A stretch of 6,156 nucleotides of DNA from an uncultured Methylocystaceae bacterium (GCA_945956975.1 CAMFKC010000158.1:1-6156), one strand, 5' to 3'. Counted from the first letter of the stretch, positions 1 through 4,762 are shown. The notes: a model not told the origin generated them from the sequence alone. Program-made: numbers and translations.

Positions 1-551
1 GACTTGAAGAGCTTCGTGGGCTTGTCGCCGGGGCTGGCGCCGGGCTTGACGCTCTCCTCGCCGCGGATGCTGAAGATGATCGGGATCCGCCGCTGCAGCA
101 GCGAATAGACCATGGCCTTGTGCGCGCCCTTCGGCTTGATCCAGGAGGCCATCTTCATGCGCTCCTGCTTGCGGTAATCGTCTCCGGCCATGCGCTGGAT
201 TTCCTGCGCCTGCCAGTCGAGGACGCCGCCGATCCCGACCCATTCCATGCTGAAGCTGTCGATGACGAGCGCGGCATAGCCTGCGTCCTCGGCGGACTTC
301 GCGGCCTCGGCGAAGCGCTCGGGCCGGAATGGCGGGTCCATCACGTTCGCGTCGAAGCGGAACTCGTCCTTCAGGTGCAGCGTGCGCCCGCCTTCCGTGT
401 CGAGCACCGCGATCTTGCCGTTCGGGCCGGCGATGCCCCGGGCGAGGCGCAGCGCGGAGAACGTCTTGCCGCTGTTCGTGCCGCCGGTGAGCGAAACGAA
501 GAGGCCGGCGCGTTCCGTGAACGTCTCGGCGGGGGCGAAGGTGAACGTCAT
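1..551 (-). CDS. RecA-fold P-loop ATPase, Sak4-like (partial, C-terminus beyond window)
   Basis: The first 183 residues are visible; the 3' end runs off the window. There is a clear Walker A motif GGTNSGKT at residues 23-30 (Lys29, Thr30) and a Walker B-like strand AALVIDSF with Asp98, the layout of a RecA-core ATPase. A strand ending IAVLDTEGG (residues 47-55) fits the same fold. Phage proteins of this type beside a RecE-like nuclease are often Sak4 single-strand annealing/recombination ATPases, which would pair ssDNA resected by the partner exonuclease. That role is inferred from position; another RecA-type phage ATPase is possible. The start ATG overlaps the exonuclease stop as ATGA, implying translational coupling and matched expression from the leftward early promoter. 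Confidence 0.82.
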   Translation of the reverse strand, partial: MTFTFAPAETFTERAGLFVSLTGGTNSGKTFSALRLARGIAGPNGKIAVLDTEGGRTLHLKDEFRFDANVMDPPFRPERFAEAAKSAEDAGYAALVIDSFSMEWVGIGGVLDWQAQEIQRMAGDDYRKQERMKMASWIKPKGAHKAMVYSLLQRRIPIIFSIRGEESVKPGASPGDKPTKLFK

Positions 552-1528
552 GGGACGATGATCTCCAGCATCTCGCGCGGCTTGCTCGGGGGCCGCCACG
601 GCGCGCGCATCAGGAAGGGGTCGAGGCCGTTGTCGCGGATCGACTCGTCGGCGATCTCGCGCGCGAGCCAGGCGCTTTCGGCGAAGGGGGGGTATTCGGC
701 GATGACGACGGAGGCCGGATAGCCGGGCCAGTCGTTCTCGCGGCGGCAGCGGTTCCAGAGCGCGAGCGCCGCCGCGACCTTCTTGCGCCCGATCTCGAGC
801 CCGGCATTGTCGAGCTCGGCGACTGTGATCAGGTGCGGCGCCTCGTTCTCGACGAACACCCAGCGGAAGCGGAGGCGCCCGGCAAGGTCGGGCCGGATTG
901 TCGAGACGACGCGCTCGTAAAGTGCCGCCTGCACCTCGTAGCCCATGTTCGCGATGCGCCGGCCGAGCGTGGACGGTTCGGCGCTCGTGTCGCCGGTTTT
1001 CAGATCCCACAGGATCGCCCCGTTCTCGCGCTCCTCCAGCTTGTCGATCATGCAGCGCAGCCAGGCGCCGGTCGGATCGTGCGAGATGCCGACCACCTCG
1101 GGCGCGGCTGTGGCGAAGCCCTCGCAATCGCTGATCTGAGCAAGCTGGCTGGTCACCGCCTCGGCGATGGCCTGGGCCTGCTCATAGTCGGGCTTCAGGA
1201 TCGGGCACGATCCGGCCGCATAGGCTGCGGCGCGCGCCGCCTTGGCCGCGCCGCCCTTGAAGTCGGCTGCGTCGATGACGGCAACCTCCCCTCCCCGGCC
1301 GAGCGCCAGCTTGTGAACGGCCGTGCCGATCTCCTTGGCGCGCGTCGGGTCGCTCTCCGCCGGCATATCGACGTTGAGGCGCGGATGCTGGAGCCACGCA
1401 TGGCGCGGGCTCTGGTCGAGCAGCACCTTCGCGATCGACGAGGACAGCGATGGCTCGGGCGCCGGGTCCGCGTGATATGCGGCCGCCGGCACATCGAGGT
1501 GGAGGCCGGGTTGCAGGAACGGGCTCAT
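548..1528 (-). CDS. PD-(D/E)XK exonuclease, RecE/DUF3799-like
   Basis: A 326-aa protein with the RecB/RecE nuclease signature: GTAVHKL with His72, an acidic PEVV strand (Glu144), MIDKLEE with Asp162, DLKTG with Asp175 and Lys177, and the closing QAALY (Gln200, Tyr204). These match the metal-binding and catalytic residues of PD-(D/E)XK exonucleases that resect double-stranded DNA ends to leave 3' overhangs. The N-terminal part (about 1-60) with SLSSSIAKVLLDQSPRHAW is typical of the DUF3799/exodeoxyribonuclease VIII group. I chose the ATG at 1528 because the family N-terminus begins there; the open frame continues upstream to 1717 but that part overlaps two small genes and reads as arginine-rich shadow. 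The start overlaps the upstream stop as ATGA and follows a purine-rich GAGGGCAGGGG. It most likely works with the downstream ATPase in homologous recombination of the phage genome. Confidence 0.88.
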   Translation of the reverse strand: MSPFLQPGLHLDVPAAAYHADPAPEPSLSSSIAKVLLDQSPRHAWLQHPRLNVDMPAESDPTRAKEIGTAVHKLALGRGGEVAVIDAADFKGGAAKAARAAAYAAGSCPILKPDYEQAQAIAEAVTSQLAQISDCEGFATAAPEVVGISHDPTGAWLRCMIDKLEERENGAILWDLKTGDTSAEPSTLGRRIANMGYEVQAALYERVVSTIRPDLAGRLRFRWVFVENEAPHLITVAELDNAGLEIGRKKVAAALALWNRCRRENDWPGYPASVVIAEYPPFAESAWLAREIADESIRDNGLDPFLMRAPWRPPSKPREMLEIIVP

Positions 1529-1638
1529 CCCCTGCCCTCGCGGTTGGCGCGATCGGCGAGGGTCAAGAGGCCCCAAATGACGAGCGCGGCGATGATGAGG
1601 TACAGGCCGACCTCGGGGCTGAGCGGGGCATCGGTCAC
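1525..1638 (-). CDS. 37-aa single-pass membrane protein, GTG start
   Basis: This small reading frame starts with GTG, which overlaps the preceding stop as GTGA, and ends in TGA overlapping the exonuclease ATG as ATGA, so both junctions are coupled. Residues 11-27 (GLYLIIAALVIWGLLTL) form one hydrophobic segment, with a short acidic N-terminus (TDAPLSPE) and a basic tail (ADRANREGRG). By the positive-inside rule the tail should be cytoplasmic. The function is unknown. Support comes from the exact double overlap and the clean hydrophobic segment; no homology can be claimed. It could serve as a coupling peptide that delivers ribosomes to the exonuclease start, as a membrane anchor, or as an exclusion factor. 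Confidence 0.6.
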   Translation of the reverse strand: MTDAPLSPEVGLYLIIAALVIWGLLTLADRANREGRG

Positions 1639-1769
1639 AGCAGCGTGCTCCACGCGACGATAATGCAGCCGCCGATGACGAGGGTGAGCGCGGCCATGGC
1701 GTCGCCGATGCGGTCAACGGTCCAGACCGGCTCGGGCTGGCGGGCGGGGATGTAGGGCTGGGGCATCAT
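1635..1769 (-). CDS. 44-aa single-pass membrane protein
   Basis: The frame begins at tandem ATG codons (1769 and 1766); the first overlaps the stop of the 102-aa gene as ATGA and is preferred. The N-terminal 20 residues are polar and proline-rich (MMPQPYIPARQPEPVW), followed by one hydrophobic segment at about residues 24-44 (AMAALTLVIGGCIIVAWSTLL) that runs to the C-terminus, giving a tail-anchored shape. Its stop overlaps the GTG of the next tiny membrane gene. The function is not recognised. The consecutive pair of coupled one-helix proteins suggests they may act together, perhaps as a small hetero-oligomer in the inner membrane, but this is inference from adjacency only. Confidence 0.6.
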   Translation of the reverse strand: MMPQPYIPARQPEPVWTVDRIGDAMAALTLVIGGCIIVAWSTLL

Positions 1770-2074
1770 TCGCCCCCCGCCTTGGTGATAGCCTCATCGA
1801 CGGCGTCCCACGCCTGATCGGCATGGTCAGGACGATGAGACCGGATGCCTTTCAGCGCCTCGACGCAGACCGTGAGCGTGTCGTCTTCAAGCGCTTCGTT
1901 GATCCAGTCGCGAAGCTCGCGGAGATCATCCTCCGAGAGGAAGTTGCTGGCCTCGAAGCCGTGGCCCGAGAGCAAGAGCTGGAAGCGCCCAGAGTGGTGG
2001 CTATATGCAGCCGCGCGACCAAGCGTGACAGCCGCGCCATAGCGGGAGCTTTCGTCGATGTTGAAGTCCGCCAT
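1766..2074 (-). CDS. 102-aa acidic phage protein of unknown function
   Basis: Not recognised. The start ATG at 2074 (MADFNIDESSRYG) lies 5 nt after the preceding stop, with GGCGGAG just upstream as ribosome-binding site inside the end of that gene; the longer open frame to 2353 is shadow of the 127-aa gene. The protein is acidic and appears to hold a short beta-rich N-terminal half (GRFQLLLSGHGF, residues 29-40) and a helical second half (SEDDLRELRDWINEALEDD, residues 47-65), then a C-terminal helix. No catalytic motif or membrane segment is visible. Its place between orphan early genes and the recombination module suggests an accessory early role such as host takeover or regulation, but nothing in the sequence decides this. 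Confidence 0.7.
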   Translation of the reverse strand: MADFNIDESSRYGAAVTLGRAAAYSHHSGRFQLLLSGHGFEASNFLSEDDLRELRDWINEALEDDTLTVCVEALKGIRSHRPDHADQAWDAVDEAITKAGGE

Positions 2075-2079
2075 CGCCG

Positions 2080-2463
2080 TTACTCCGCCGCCAGCATGAA
2101 GTCGCGATCGACCGCGCGCTCGTGCCGCCGCGCCCAGCGGAAGAAGATCATCGCGCCGGCGAGCTGGTGCGTGTCGCCATCCTGGTAGGCGAGCCGGCGG
2201 ACCTCGCGGATGCCGTCCGCCGGCTCGGCCTGCGACAGGTTCCACGACAGGACGTTCAGCTTCTGCGGCGAGCGCTTGAACTGGCGGGCGAAGCTCTTGG
2301 TCAGGTTGATAGCGGCGAGCCGGCCACTGCGCTCGAGCTGCTCGAGCGTCCACTGCATCACGGTCTTACCGCTCGCGCGGATTTCCTCGACCTTCAGGCG
2401 GGCGCGCCGAGCGGTCTCGCGTTCAGCTGCCACATACTCGGCATAGGTGGGGATGGCGGGCAT
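2080..2463 (-). CDS. 127-aa basic helical phage protein of unknown function
   Basis: Not recognised. The protein is basic and probably mostly helical: residues 7-32 are charged (YAEYVAAERETARRARLKVE), residues 33-47 (GKTVMQWTLEQLERS) resemble an amphipathic helix, and residues 52-70 are lysine/arginine-rich. It ends with HQLAGAMIFFRWARRHERAVDRDFMLAAE, too short and too charged to be a convincing membrane span. Nucleic-acid binding is possible from composition but is not shown. The start at 2463 is 5 nt downstream of the 44-aa gene's stop, with a weak AGGG within that gene's end, so translation is probably coupled to the leader gene of the operon. Confidence 0.7.
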   Translation of the reverse strand: MPAIPTYAEYVAAERETARRARLKVEEIRASGKTVMQWTLEQLERSGRLAAINLTKSFARQFKRSPQKLNVLSWNLSQAEPADGIREVRRLAYQDGDTHQLAGAMIFFRWARRHERAVDRDFMLAAE

Positions 2464-2468
2464 CGAGA

Positions 2469-2603
2469 TCAGCCCTGATTGCTGATCGAGCGCAGGAACA
2501 CGCCAAGCCTCTTTTCTGCGCGCTTGGTCTCGACACTATGTTCGCCGTGCTCGCGCAAGGCGTCCAACATCAGGCCGAGGAGGTAGTCGATCTGGGATTG
2601 CAT
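2469..2603 (-). CDS. 44-aa first gene of the leftward early operon
   Basis: This short frame is the first gene after the leftward promoter. Its ATG at 2603 has a strong ribosome-binding site, GGAGAG followed by five bases, which is the main reason for calling it. The product begins MQSQIDYLLGLMLDALREHG and is a soluble, helix-prone peptide with no hydrophobic span. It ends 5 nt before the next gene. The function is unknown; it could be a host-takeover or regulatory micro-protein, or a leader peptide for the operon. The ribosome-binding site forms one arm of a perfect 7-bp inverted repeat (2608-2627), so translation may be conditional on where the RNA starts. Confidence 0.6.
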   Translation of the reverse strand: MQSQIDYLLGLMLDALREHGEHSVETKRAEKRLGVFLRSISNQG

Positions 2604-2607
2604 GTCG

Positions 2608-2627
2608 TCTCTCCGTTGATGGAGAGA
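2608..2627 (-). promoter_or_regulatory. Inverted repeat covering the ribosome-binding site of the left operon
   Basis: On the minus strand TCTCTCC (2627-2621) and GGAGAGA (2614-2608) are perfect 7-bp complements around a 6-nt loop. The second arm is the ribosome-binding site of the 44-aa leader gene. Predicted start of transcription from the local promoter is near 2620, inside the loop, so only RNA arriving from upstream would carry both arms and fold. Confidence 0.5.
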
Positions 2628-2655
2628 GGCTACTATCCACTATCTAGGTTGTCAA
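2627..2655 (-). promoter_or_regulatory. Leftward early promoter (pL-like)
   Basis: On the minus strand a perfect TTGACA -35 box (2655-2650) is followed after 17 bases by TAGCCT (2632-2627), a degenerate -10 keeping the T, A and final T of the consensus. Transcription would begin near 2620 and serve the leftward recombination operon. The -35 box sits between two operator half-sites, so repressor binding should block polymerase. Confidence 0.55.
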
Positions 2656-2669
2656 CTAGCTAGATAGTG
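2632..2669. promoter_or_regulatory. Left operator (OL-like) with inverted half-sites
   Basis: CACTATCTAG at 2638-2647 and CTAGATAGTG at 2660-2669 form a perfect 10-bp inverted repeat with a 12-nt spacer. A further ACTATC at 2632-2637 adds a third partial half-site in direct orientation, 7 bp from the second. The 13-mer ACTATCTAGCTAG, read on the minus strand at 2668-2656, recurs exactly at 3652-3664 in front of cro. The right-hand part overlaps the last codons of the upstream membrane gene. The repressor and/or Cro are the expected ligands. Confidence 0.7.
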
Positions 2670-2961
2670 ATTTCACCAGATGCTCGCGCTCTCGCGCGAC
2701 GGCAGCATAGTGAGCGCGCTCAATGGAGCGCAGAATGAGGTATGGGATAGCGAAGCCGGCGGCCGCGCAAATGAGCAAAGGAAGTGCAGCCCGCTCTTCG
2801 CTTAACCGCGCTAGGCCGGCGAAAACCGAGACAATTATGCCAATGGAGAACAGCCCTACGATGCCAGCGTGTGTCGGGTCCATCGGCGGCGGCGGCGCAT
2901 AGCTGCTGGCTCTAGCGACGGCCTGACGATCGATCTCGACCCAATCAGGCTGGGAGCTCAT
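2656..2961 (-). CDS. 101-aa two-helix membrane protein coupled to the repressor; possible exclusion protein
   Basis: The start ATG overlaps the repressor stop as ATGA, so this gene should be expressed whenever the repressor is, that is, in the lysogen. The first 30 residues are polar with a PPPP stretch (YAPPPPMDP, 21-29). Two hydrophobic segments follow at about 32-51 (AGIVGLFSIGIIVSVFAGLA) and 58-78 (AALPLLICAAAGFAIPYLIL), then a charged tail (RSIERAHYAAVAREREHLVKS). Both ends are therefore probably cytoplasmic. The last codons and the TAG stop lie inside the left operator. Small membrane proteins made with the repressor are often superinfection-exclusion or lysogenic-conversion factors; that role is inferred from position, since no family is recognised. 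Confidence 0.75.
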   Translation of the reverse strand: MSSQPDWVEIDRQAVARASSYAPPPPMDPTHAGIVGLFSIGIIVSVFAGLARLSEERAALPLLICAAAGFAIPYLILRSIERAHYAAVAREREHLVKSLSS

Positions 2962-3599
2962 CGCCGATTATATTTCCCGACGACCCGGTGGCAGATCGAC
3001 CAGGCGGTGCGCGGGAGCTCGAAGGTTCGCGAGGGATTGAACTGCTCCACCTCCCATGCATCTTGCCGAGCTCGCTTTAGGGTCTTGATGGTCGCGAGCG
3101 CATTGCCTGAAAGTGGGTCCTGCGCATAGAAAATGTGCTCCTCGCCTGACATCGGCGGAAGCTTGGGATTGACGAGCGCCGTGTCGCCGGGGCGATAGGC
3201 CGGCACCATCGACTCACCCGTGAGCAGAATGCCGTAGCCCTCCTTGACGTGCTGGAGAGGTTCGGGCCACGCGGAATACTCGATCGCATCGGTTGTGATG
3301 ATGATCTCCCCTGGTCCGCCCTCAGCCGCCGCATAGACTGGCATGCGTGCTCGGCCGACTTCCGGCAGGAGCGTGCGCTTCGGGATGATCTCGGCGGCTG
3401 ACACGAACTGCTCATCAAGCTCTCCGGGGTCTACCCCGAGCGCGCGAGCGATCTGGCCAAGCTTCTTCGACGATTCGACTTCGCCGCGCTCGATCTGCCC
3501 GATCAGCTGCTGGCTGACGCCGGCCTCGTCGGCAAGCGCACCTTGGCTGCTGAATTTCTGGCGGCGGAGAGCGGCGAACCGCATGTGGTCAATACCCAT
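2958..3599 (-). CDS. CI-type phage repressor, HTH_XRE plus S24 (LexA-like) domain
   Basis: A 213-aa protein with an N-terminal XRE helix-turn-helix (about residues 7-61; SQGALADEAGVSQQLIGQIERGE covers the two key helices) and a C-terminal S24 domain with the catalytic-type Ser130 in LTGESMVPAYRPGD and Lys172 in ATIKTL. It is expected to bind the paired operators at 2632-2669 and 3652-3684, hold both early promoters off and maintain lysogeny. The start at 3599 gives the longer N-terminus; Met6 (3584) is an alternative, since neither has a good ribosome-binding site. Where the family usually has an Ala-Gly or Cys-Gly cleavage pair, about 36 residues before the serine, this protein has Glu93-Gly94, so SOS self-cleavage is doubtful. 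It is coupled at its end to the membrane gene. Confidence 0.92.
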   Translation of the reverse strand: MGIDHMRFAALRRQKFSSQGALADEAGVSQQLIGQIERGEVESSKKLGQIARALGVDPGELDEQFVSAAEIIPKRTLLPEVGRARMPVYAAAEGGPGEIIITTDAIEYSAWPEPLQHVKEGYGILLTGESMVPAYRPGDTALVNPKLPPMSGEEHIFYAQDPLSGNALATIKTLKRARQDAWEVEQFNPSRTFELPRTAWSICHRVVGKYNRR

Positions 3600-3607
3600 A
3601 GCGCGGC

Positions 3608-3637
3608 TTTTACCATTTCACTTGTGGGAAGGTCCAA
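3608..3637 (-). promoter_or_regulatory. Candidate repressor promoter giving leaderless mRNA
   Basis: On the minus strand TTGGAC (3637-3632) and GTAAAA (3613-3608), 18 bases apart, resemble -35 and -10 boxes. The -10 ends 8 nt before the repressor ATG, so the transcript would start at or next to the start codon. No ribosome-binding site precedes the ATG, which fits a leaderless message like lambda cI from PRM. The boxes are weak and this is a moderate call. Confidence 0.4.
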
Positions 3638-3648
3638 CAATCTCGGTG

Positions 3649-3678
3649 TTGACTATCTAGCTAGCTTGTGACTAGCTG
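3649..3678 (+). promoter_or_regulatory. Candidate rightward early promoter (pR-like)
   Basis: TTGACT (3649-3654) is a good -35 box whose last bases begin the operator half-site. The best -10 is TAGCTG (3673-3678) at 18-base spacing, a weak match but similar to the TAGCCT used for the leftward promoter. Initiation would fall close to the cro ATG at 3685, giving a very short or absent leader. Confidence 0.42.
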
Positions 3679-3684
3679 GATGGT
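3652..3684. promoter_or_regulatory. Right operator (OR-like), 13-bp imperfect inverted repeat
   Basis: ACTATCTAGCTAG (3652-3664) and CTAGCTGGATGGT (3672-3684) are inverted repeats matching at 11 of 13 positions around a 7-nt spacer. The left arm is identical to the 13-mer in the left operator, and the right arm runs exactly up to the cro start codon. A bound protein would cover the rightward promoter from the -35 box to the start site. Confidence 0.7.
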
Positions 3685-3927
3685 ATGAGCAAAGAGACGA
3701 TCGCGGACGCGGTGAAGATCGTGGGCAGCCAAGCGAAGCTGGCGGCCGCGATCGGGCGCTCTCAGCAGCACATCTCGTTTCTGGCCAATGGCCAGTACGA
3801 GCCGTCCGCTGAGGATTCTGTGGCTATCGAGCGGGCGACGGGCGGTCAGGTTCCGCGCTGGCAGCTTCGGCCTGATCTGTGGCCTCAGCCGCTACCGGCG
3901 CGTGAACCCGAGGGAGCAGCGGCATGA
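3685..3927 (+). CDS. Cro/YdaS-like helix-turn-helix regulator
   Basis: An 80-aa protein divergent from the repressor. Residues 3-45 hold a helix-turn-helix with SQAKLAAAIGRSQQHISFLANG as its core, followed by the family hallmark AIERATGGQVPRWQLRPDLWP (about 49-69), characteristic of YdaS/Cro-type phage regulators. It should bind the same operators as the repressor and favour the lytic path by shutting off the repressor promoter. The start at 3685 is set by the HTH position and the end of the operator arm immediately before it. Only a poor GGATGG precedes the ATG, so initiation may be leaderless. A YdaS antitoxin role is the alternative, but the divergent S24 repressor and shared operators favour Cro. 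Confidence 0.88.
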   Translation: MSKETIADAVKIVGSQAKLAAAIGRSQQHISFLANGQYEPSAEDSVAIERATGGQVPRWQLRPDLWPQPLPAREPEGAAA

Positions 3928-4184
3928 GCAGCTACGCGCCCCTCGTCGAAGCGATGCGCGCCCGGCGGTCAGAACCGCTGCGGCTCGGACGCCATGAGCA
4001 TGTCAGCGCAGGTGCTGAGCGCGGCCTTGGCCGGCGTGCCCTCGTCCCCCTGCTTGGTCATGCCACGCGCCAGGCCGTGCAGGCCGTTCGCGACCATTTC
4101 CAGAAATTCCTCCTCCGTCGAGGTCGTCGTGTCGTGAAGAGCCTCGGCAATGACAAGCGCGAACCCCGCGAGGGCGGCTCCTAG
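3924..4184 (+). pseudogene. Probable truncated gene after cro; only about the first 15 codons look coding
   Basis: The ATG overlaps the cro stop as ATGA and has GAGGGAG seven bases upstream, so a real translation start is likely. The first 15 codons (MSSYAPLVEAMRARR) have G or C at 14 third positions, like the neighbouring genes. Beyond about 3968 the frame becomes arginine-rich with a lower GC share at third positions (about 68 percent by hand count), while the opposite strand shows about 85 percent. I read this as a rightward gene cut short by an inserted or inverted leftward gene, with the rest of the 86-aa frame open by chance. A genuine 86-aa basic protein cannot be excluded. Confidence 0.35.
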
Positions 4185-4214
4185 ATCTTCTGCAGTGATC
4201 GGCTGCGAGGGCAT
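3969..4214 (-). CDS. 81-aa acidic protein encoded against the rightward operon
   Basis: This gene lies on the opposite strand to its neighbours. Its ATG at 4214 has GGAG five bases upstream, and third-position GC is about 85 percent by hand count, against about 68 percent for the plus-strand frame lying in register with it. The product is acidic and probably all-helical: ITAEDLGAALAGFALVIAEA (6-25), a run of threonines and glutamates (TTTSTEEEFLEMVANG, 29-44), then a C-terminal helical stretch ending LSTCADMLMASEPQRF. No family is recognised. Its start is 26 nt from the divergent gene at 4241, so it may have its own promoter there or be read as antisense to the early transcript. Confidence 0.6.
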   Translation of the reverse strand: MPSQPITAEDLGAALAGFALVIAEALHDTTTSTEEEFLEMVANGLHGLARGMTKQGDEGTPAKAALSTCADMLMASEPQRF

Positions 4215-4240
4215 TTCAACTCCAATTCGAGGTCTATCCG

Positions 4241-4615
4241 ATGGGTAGAAGCTATCCCGGCGGCGCAGCAGCGTCTTTCGGCTTCGAGCGCAGCGGTCTC
4301 CCCGTTGTCGAGGCTGTTTCGGCTGTGGCGCGCCGCATGTGGCCGGTCAAGACGGCACGCCAGCTGGCGGCCCGGGCCGGCGTCACCCATCGCTCGGCTG
4401 AATACTGGCTGGGCCAGCAGACCGGCATGTCGGCGGATGCGCTGGCCGAGCTGCTGCGTTCCGACGCCGGGTTGGCGATGCTGGAAGCGATCATGGGCGA
4501 GGCGCGGCCGAACTGGTGGCCGACATTCGCCGGGGACGCCAAGGCCCACGCCATCGAGCAGCGCCTGTCCGCCCTCCGTGCGGAGATCGACGAGGCGCGC
4601 AATGGACTGGCTTAG
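4241..4615 (+). CDS. 124-aa helix-turn-helix-like DNA-binding protein
   Basis: Residues 36-75 (VKTARQLAARAGVTHRSAEYW and onward) read as a helix-turn-helix: a first helix TARQLAARAG, the turn VTH, a recognition-like helix RSAEYWLGQ, then a supporting helix MSADALAELLRSDAG. The tail (101-124) is a charged helix that could mediate dimer formation. It could be a second early regulator or a replication accessory protein. The start at 4241 follows GAGG eight bases upstream. It begins the uninterrupted run of plus-strand genes to the window end, and the next gene starts inside its 3' end. The N-terminal 20 residues are glycine/serine-rich and may be disordered; a slightly later start is possible but no better ATG precedes the HTH. 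Confidence 0.72.
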   Translation: MGRSYPGGAAASFGFERSGLPVVEAVSAVARRMWPVKTARQLAARAGVTHRSAEYWLGQQTGMSADALAELLRSDAGLAMLEAIMGEARPNWWPTFAGDAKAHAIEQRLSALRAEIDEARNGLA

Positions 4616-4760
4616 GGCGGCCACCGCCGGCGTGATCGGCGCCCTCTCCAAACGCTGGCTCGCCGCCTTCTGTCTCTGGCGCGCGGACAGAAACGAGCTC
4701 GCCTCCTCCTGGTGGCTTGGCCTGCGGCGGGCTGTTCGCCGCGATCAGCAAGGACAGTGA
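4602..4760 (+). CDS. 52-aa basic, tryptophan-rich small protein
   Basis: The ATG lies 14 nt inside the end of the upstream gene, with GAGG six to seven bases before it, and the stop is only 2 nt before the GapR start, so it fits the coupled layout. The product starts MDWLRAATAGVIGALSKRWL and has five tryptophans in 52 residues, a moderately hydrophobic first half and a strongly basic end (LRRAVRRDQQ). It may be amphipathic or peripherally membrane-bound. The function is not recognised. The longer open frame reaching back to 4305 is shadow of the upstream gene. Confidence 0.5.
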   Translation: MDWLRAATAGVIGALSKRWLAAFCLWRADRNELASSWWLGLRRAVRRDQQGQ

Positions 4761-4762
4761 CG

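Noticed and set aside
120..722. 200-aa plus-strand open frame
   Set aside because: Spans two genes on the opposite strand that have clear Walker and nuclease motifs; no start signal or motif of its own.
833..1663. 276-aa plus-strand open frame
   Set aside because: It lies opposite the exonuclease, is arginine/glycine-rich with no family motif, and the minus strand has intact catalytic motifs; it is a shadow of high-GC coding.
1529..1717. N-terminal extension of the exonuclease frame
   Set aside because: Arginine/proline-rich, overlaps two better-supported small genes, and the family N-terminus starts at 1528.
2638..2669. Palindrome read as a transcription terminator
   Set aside because: The inverted repeat has no following T-run on either strand, and its shared 13-mer with the cro operator points to a protein-binding site.
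3685..3927. YdaS/YdaT-type toxin-antitoxin module
   Set aside because: The protein is YdaS-like, but the divergent S24 repressor, shared operators and absence of a YdaT-like partner downstream fit a Cro role better.
4181..4651. 156-aa minus-strand open frame
   Set aside because: Opposite the HTH-like gene, with no ribosome-binding site and low-complexity arginine/alanine composition.
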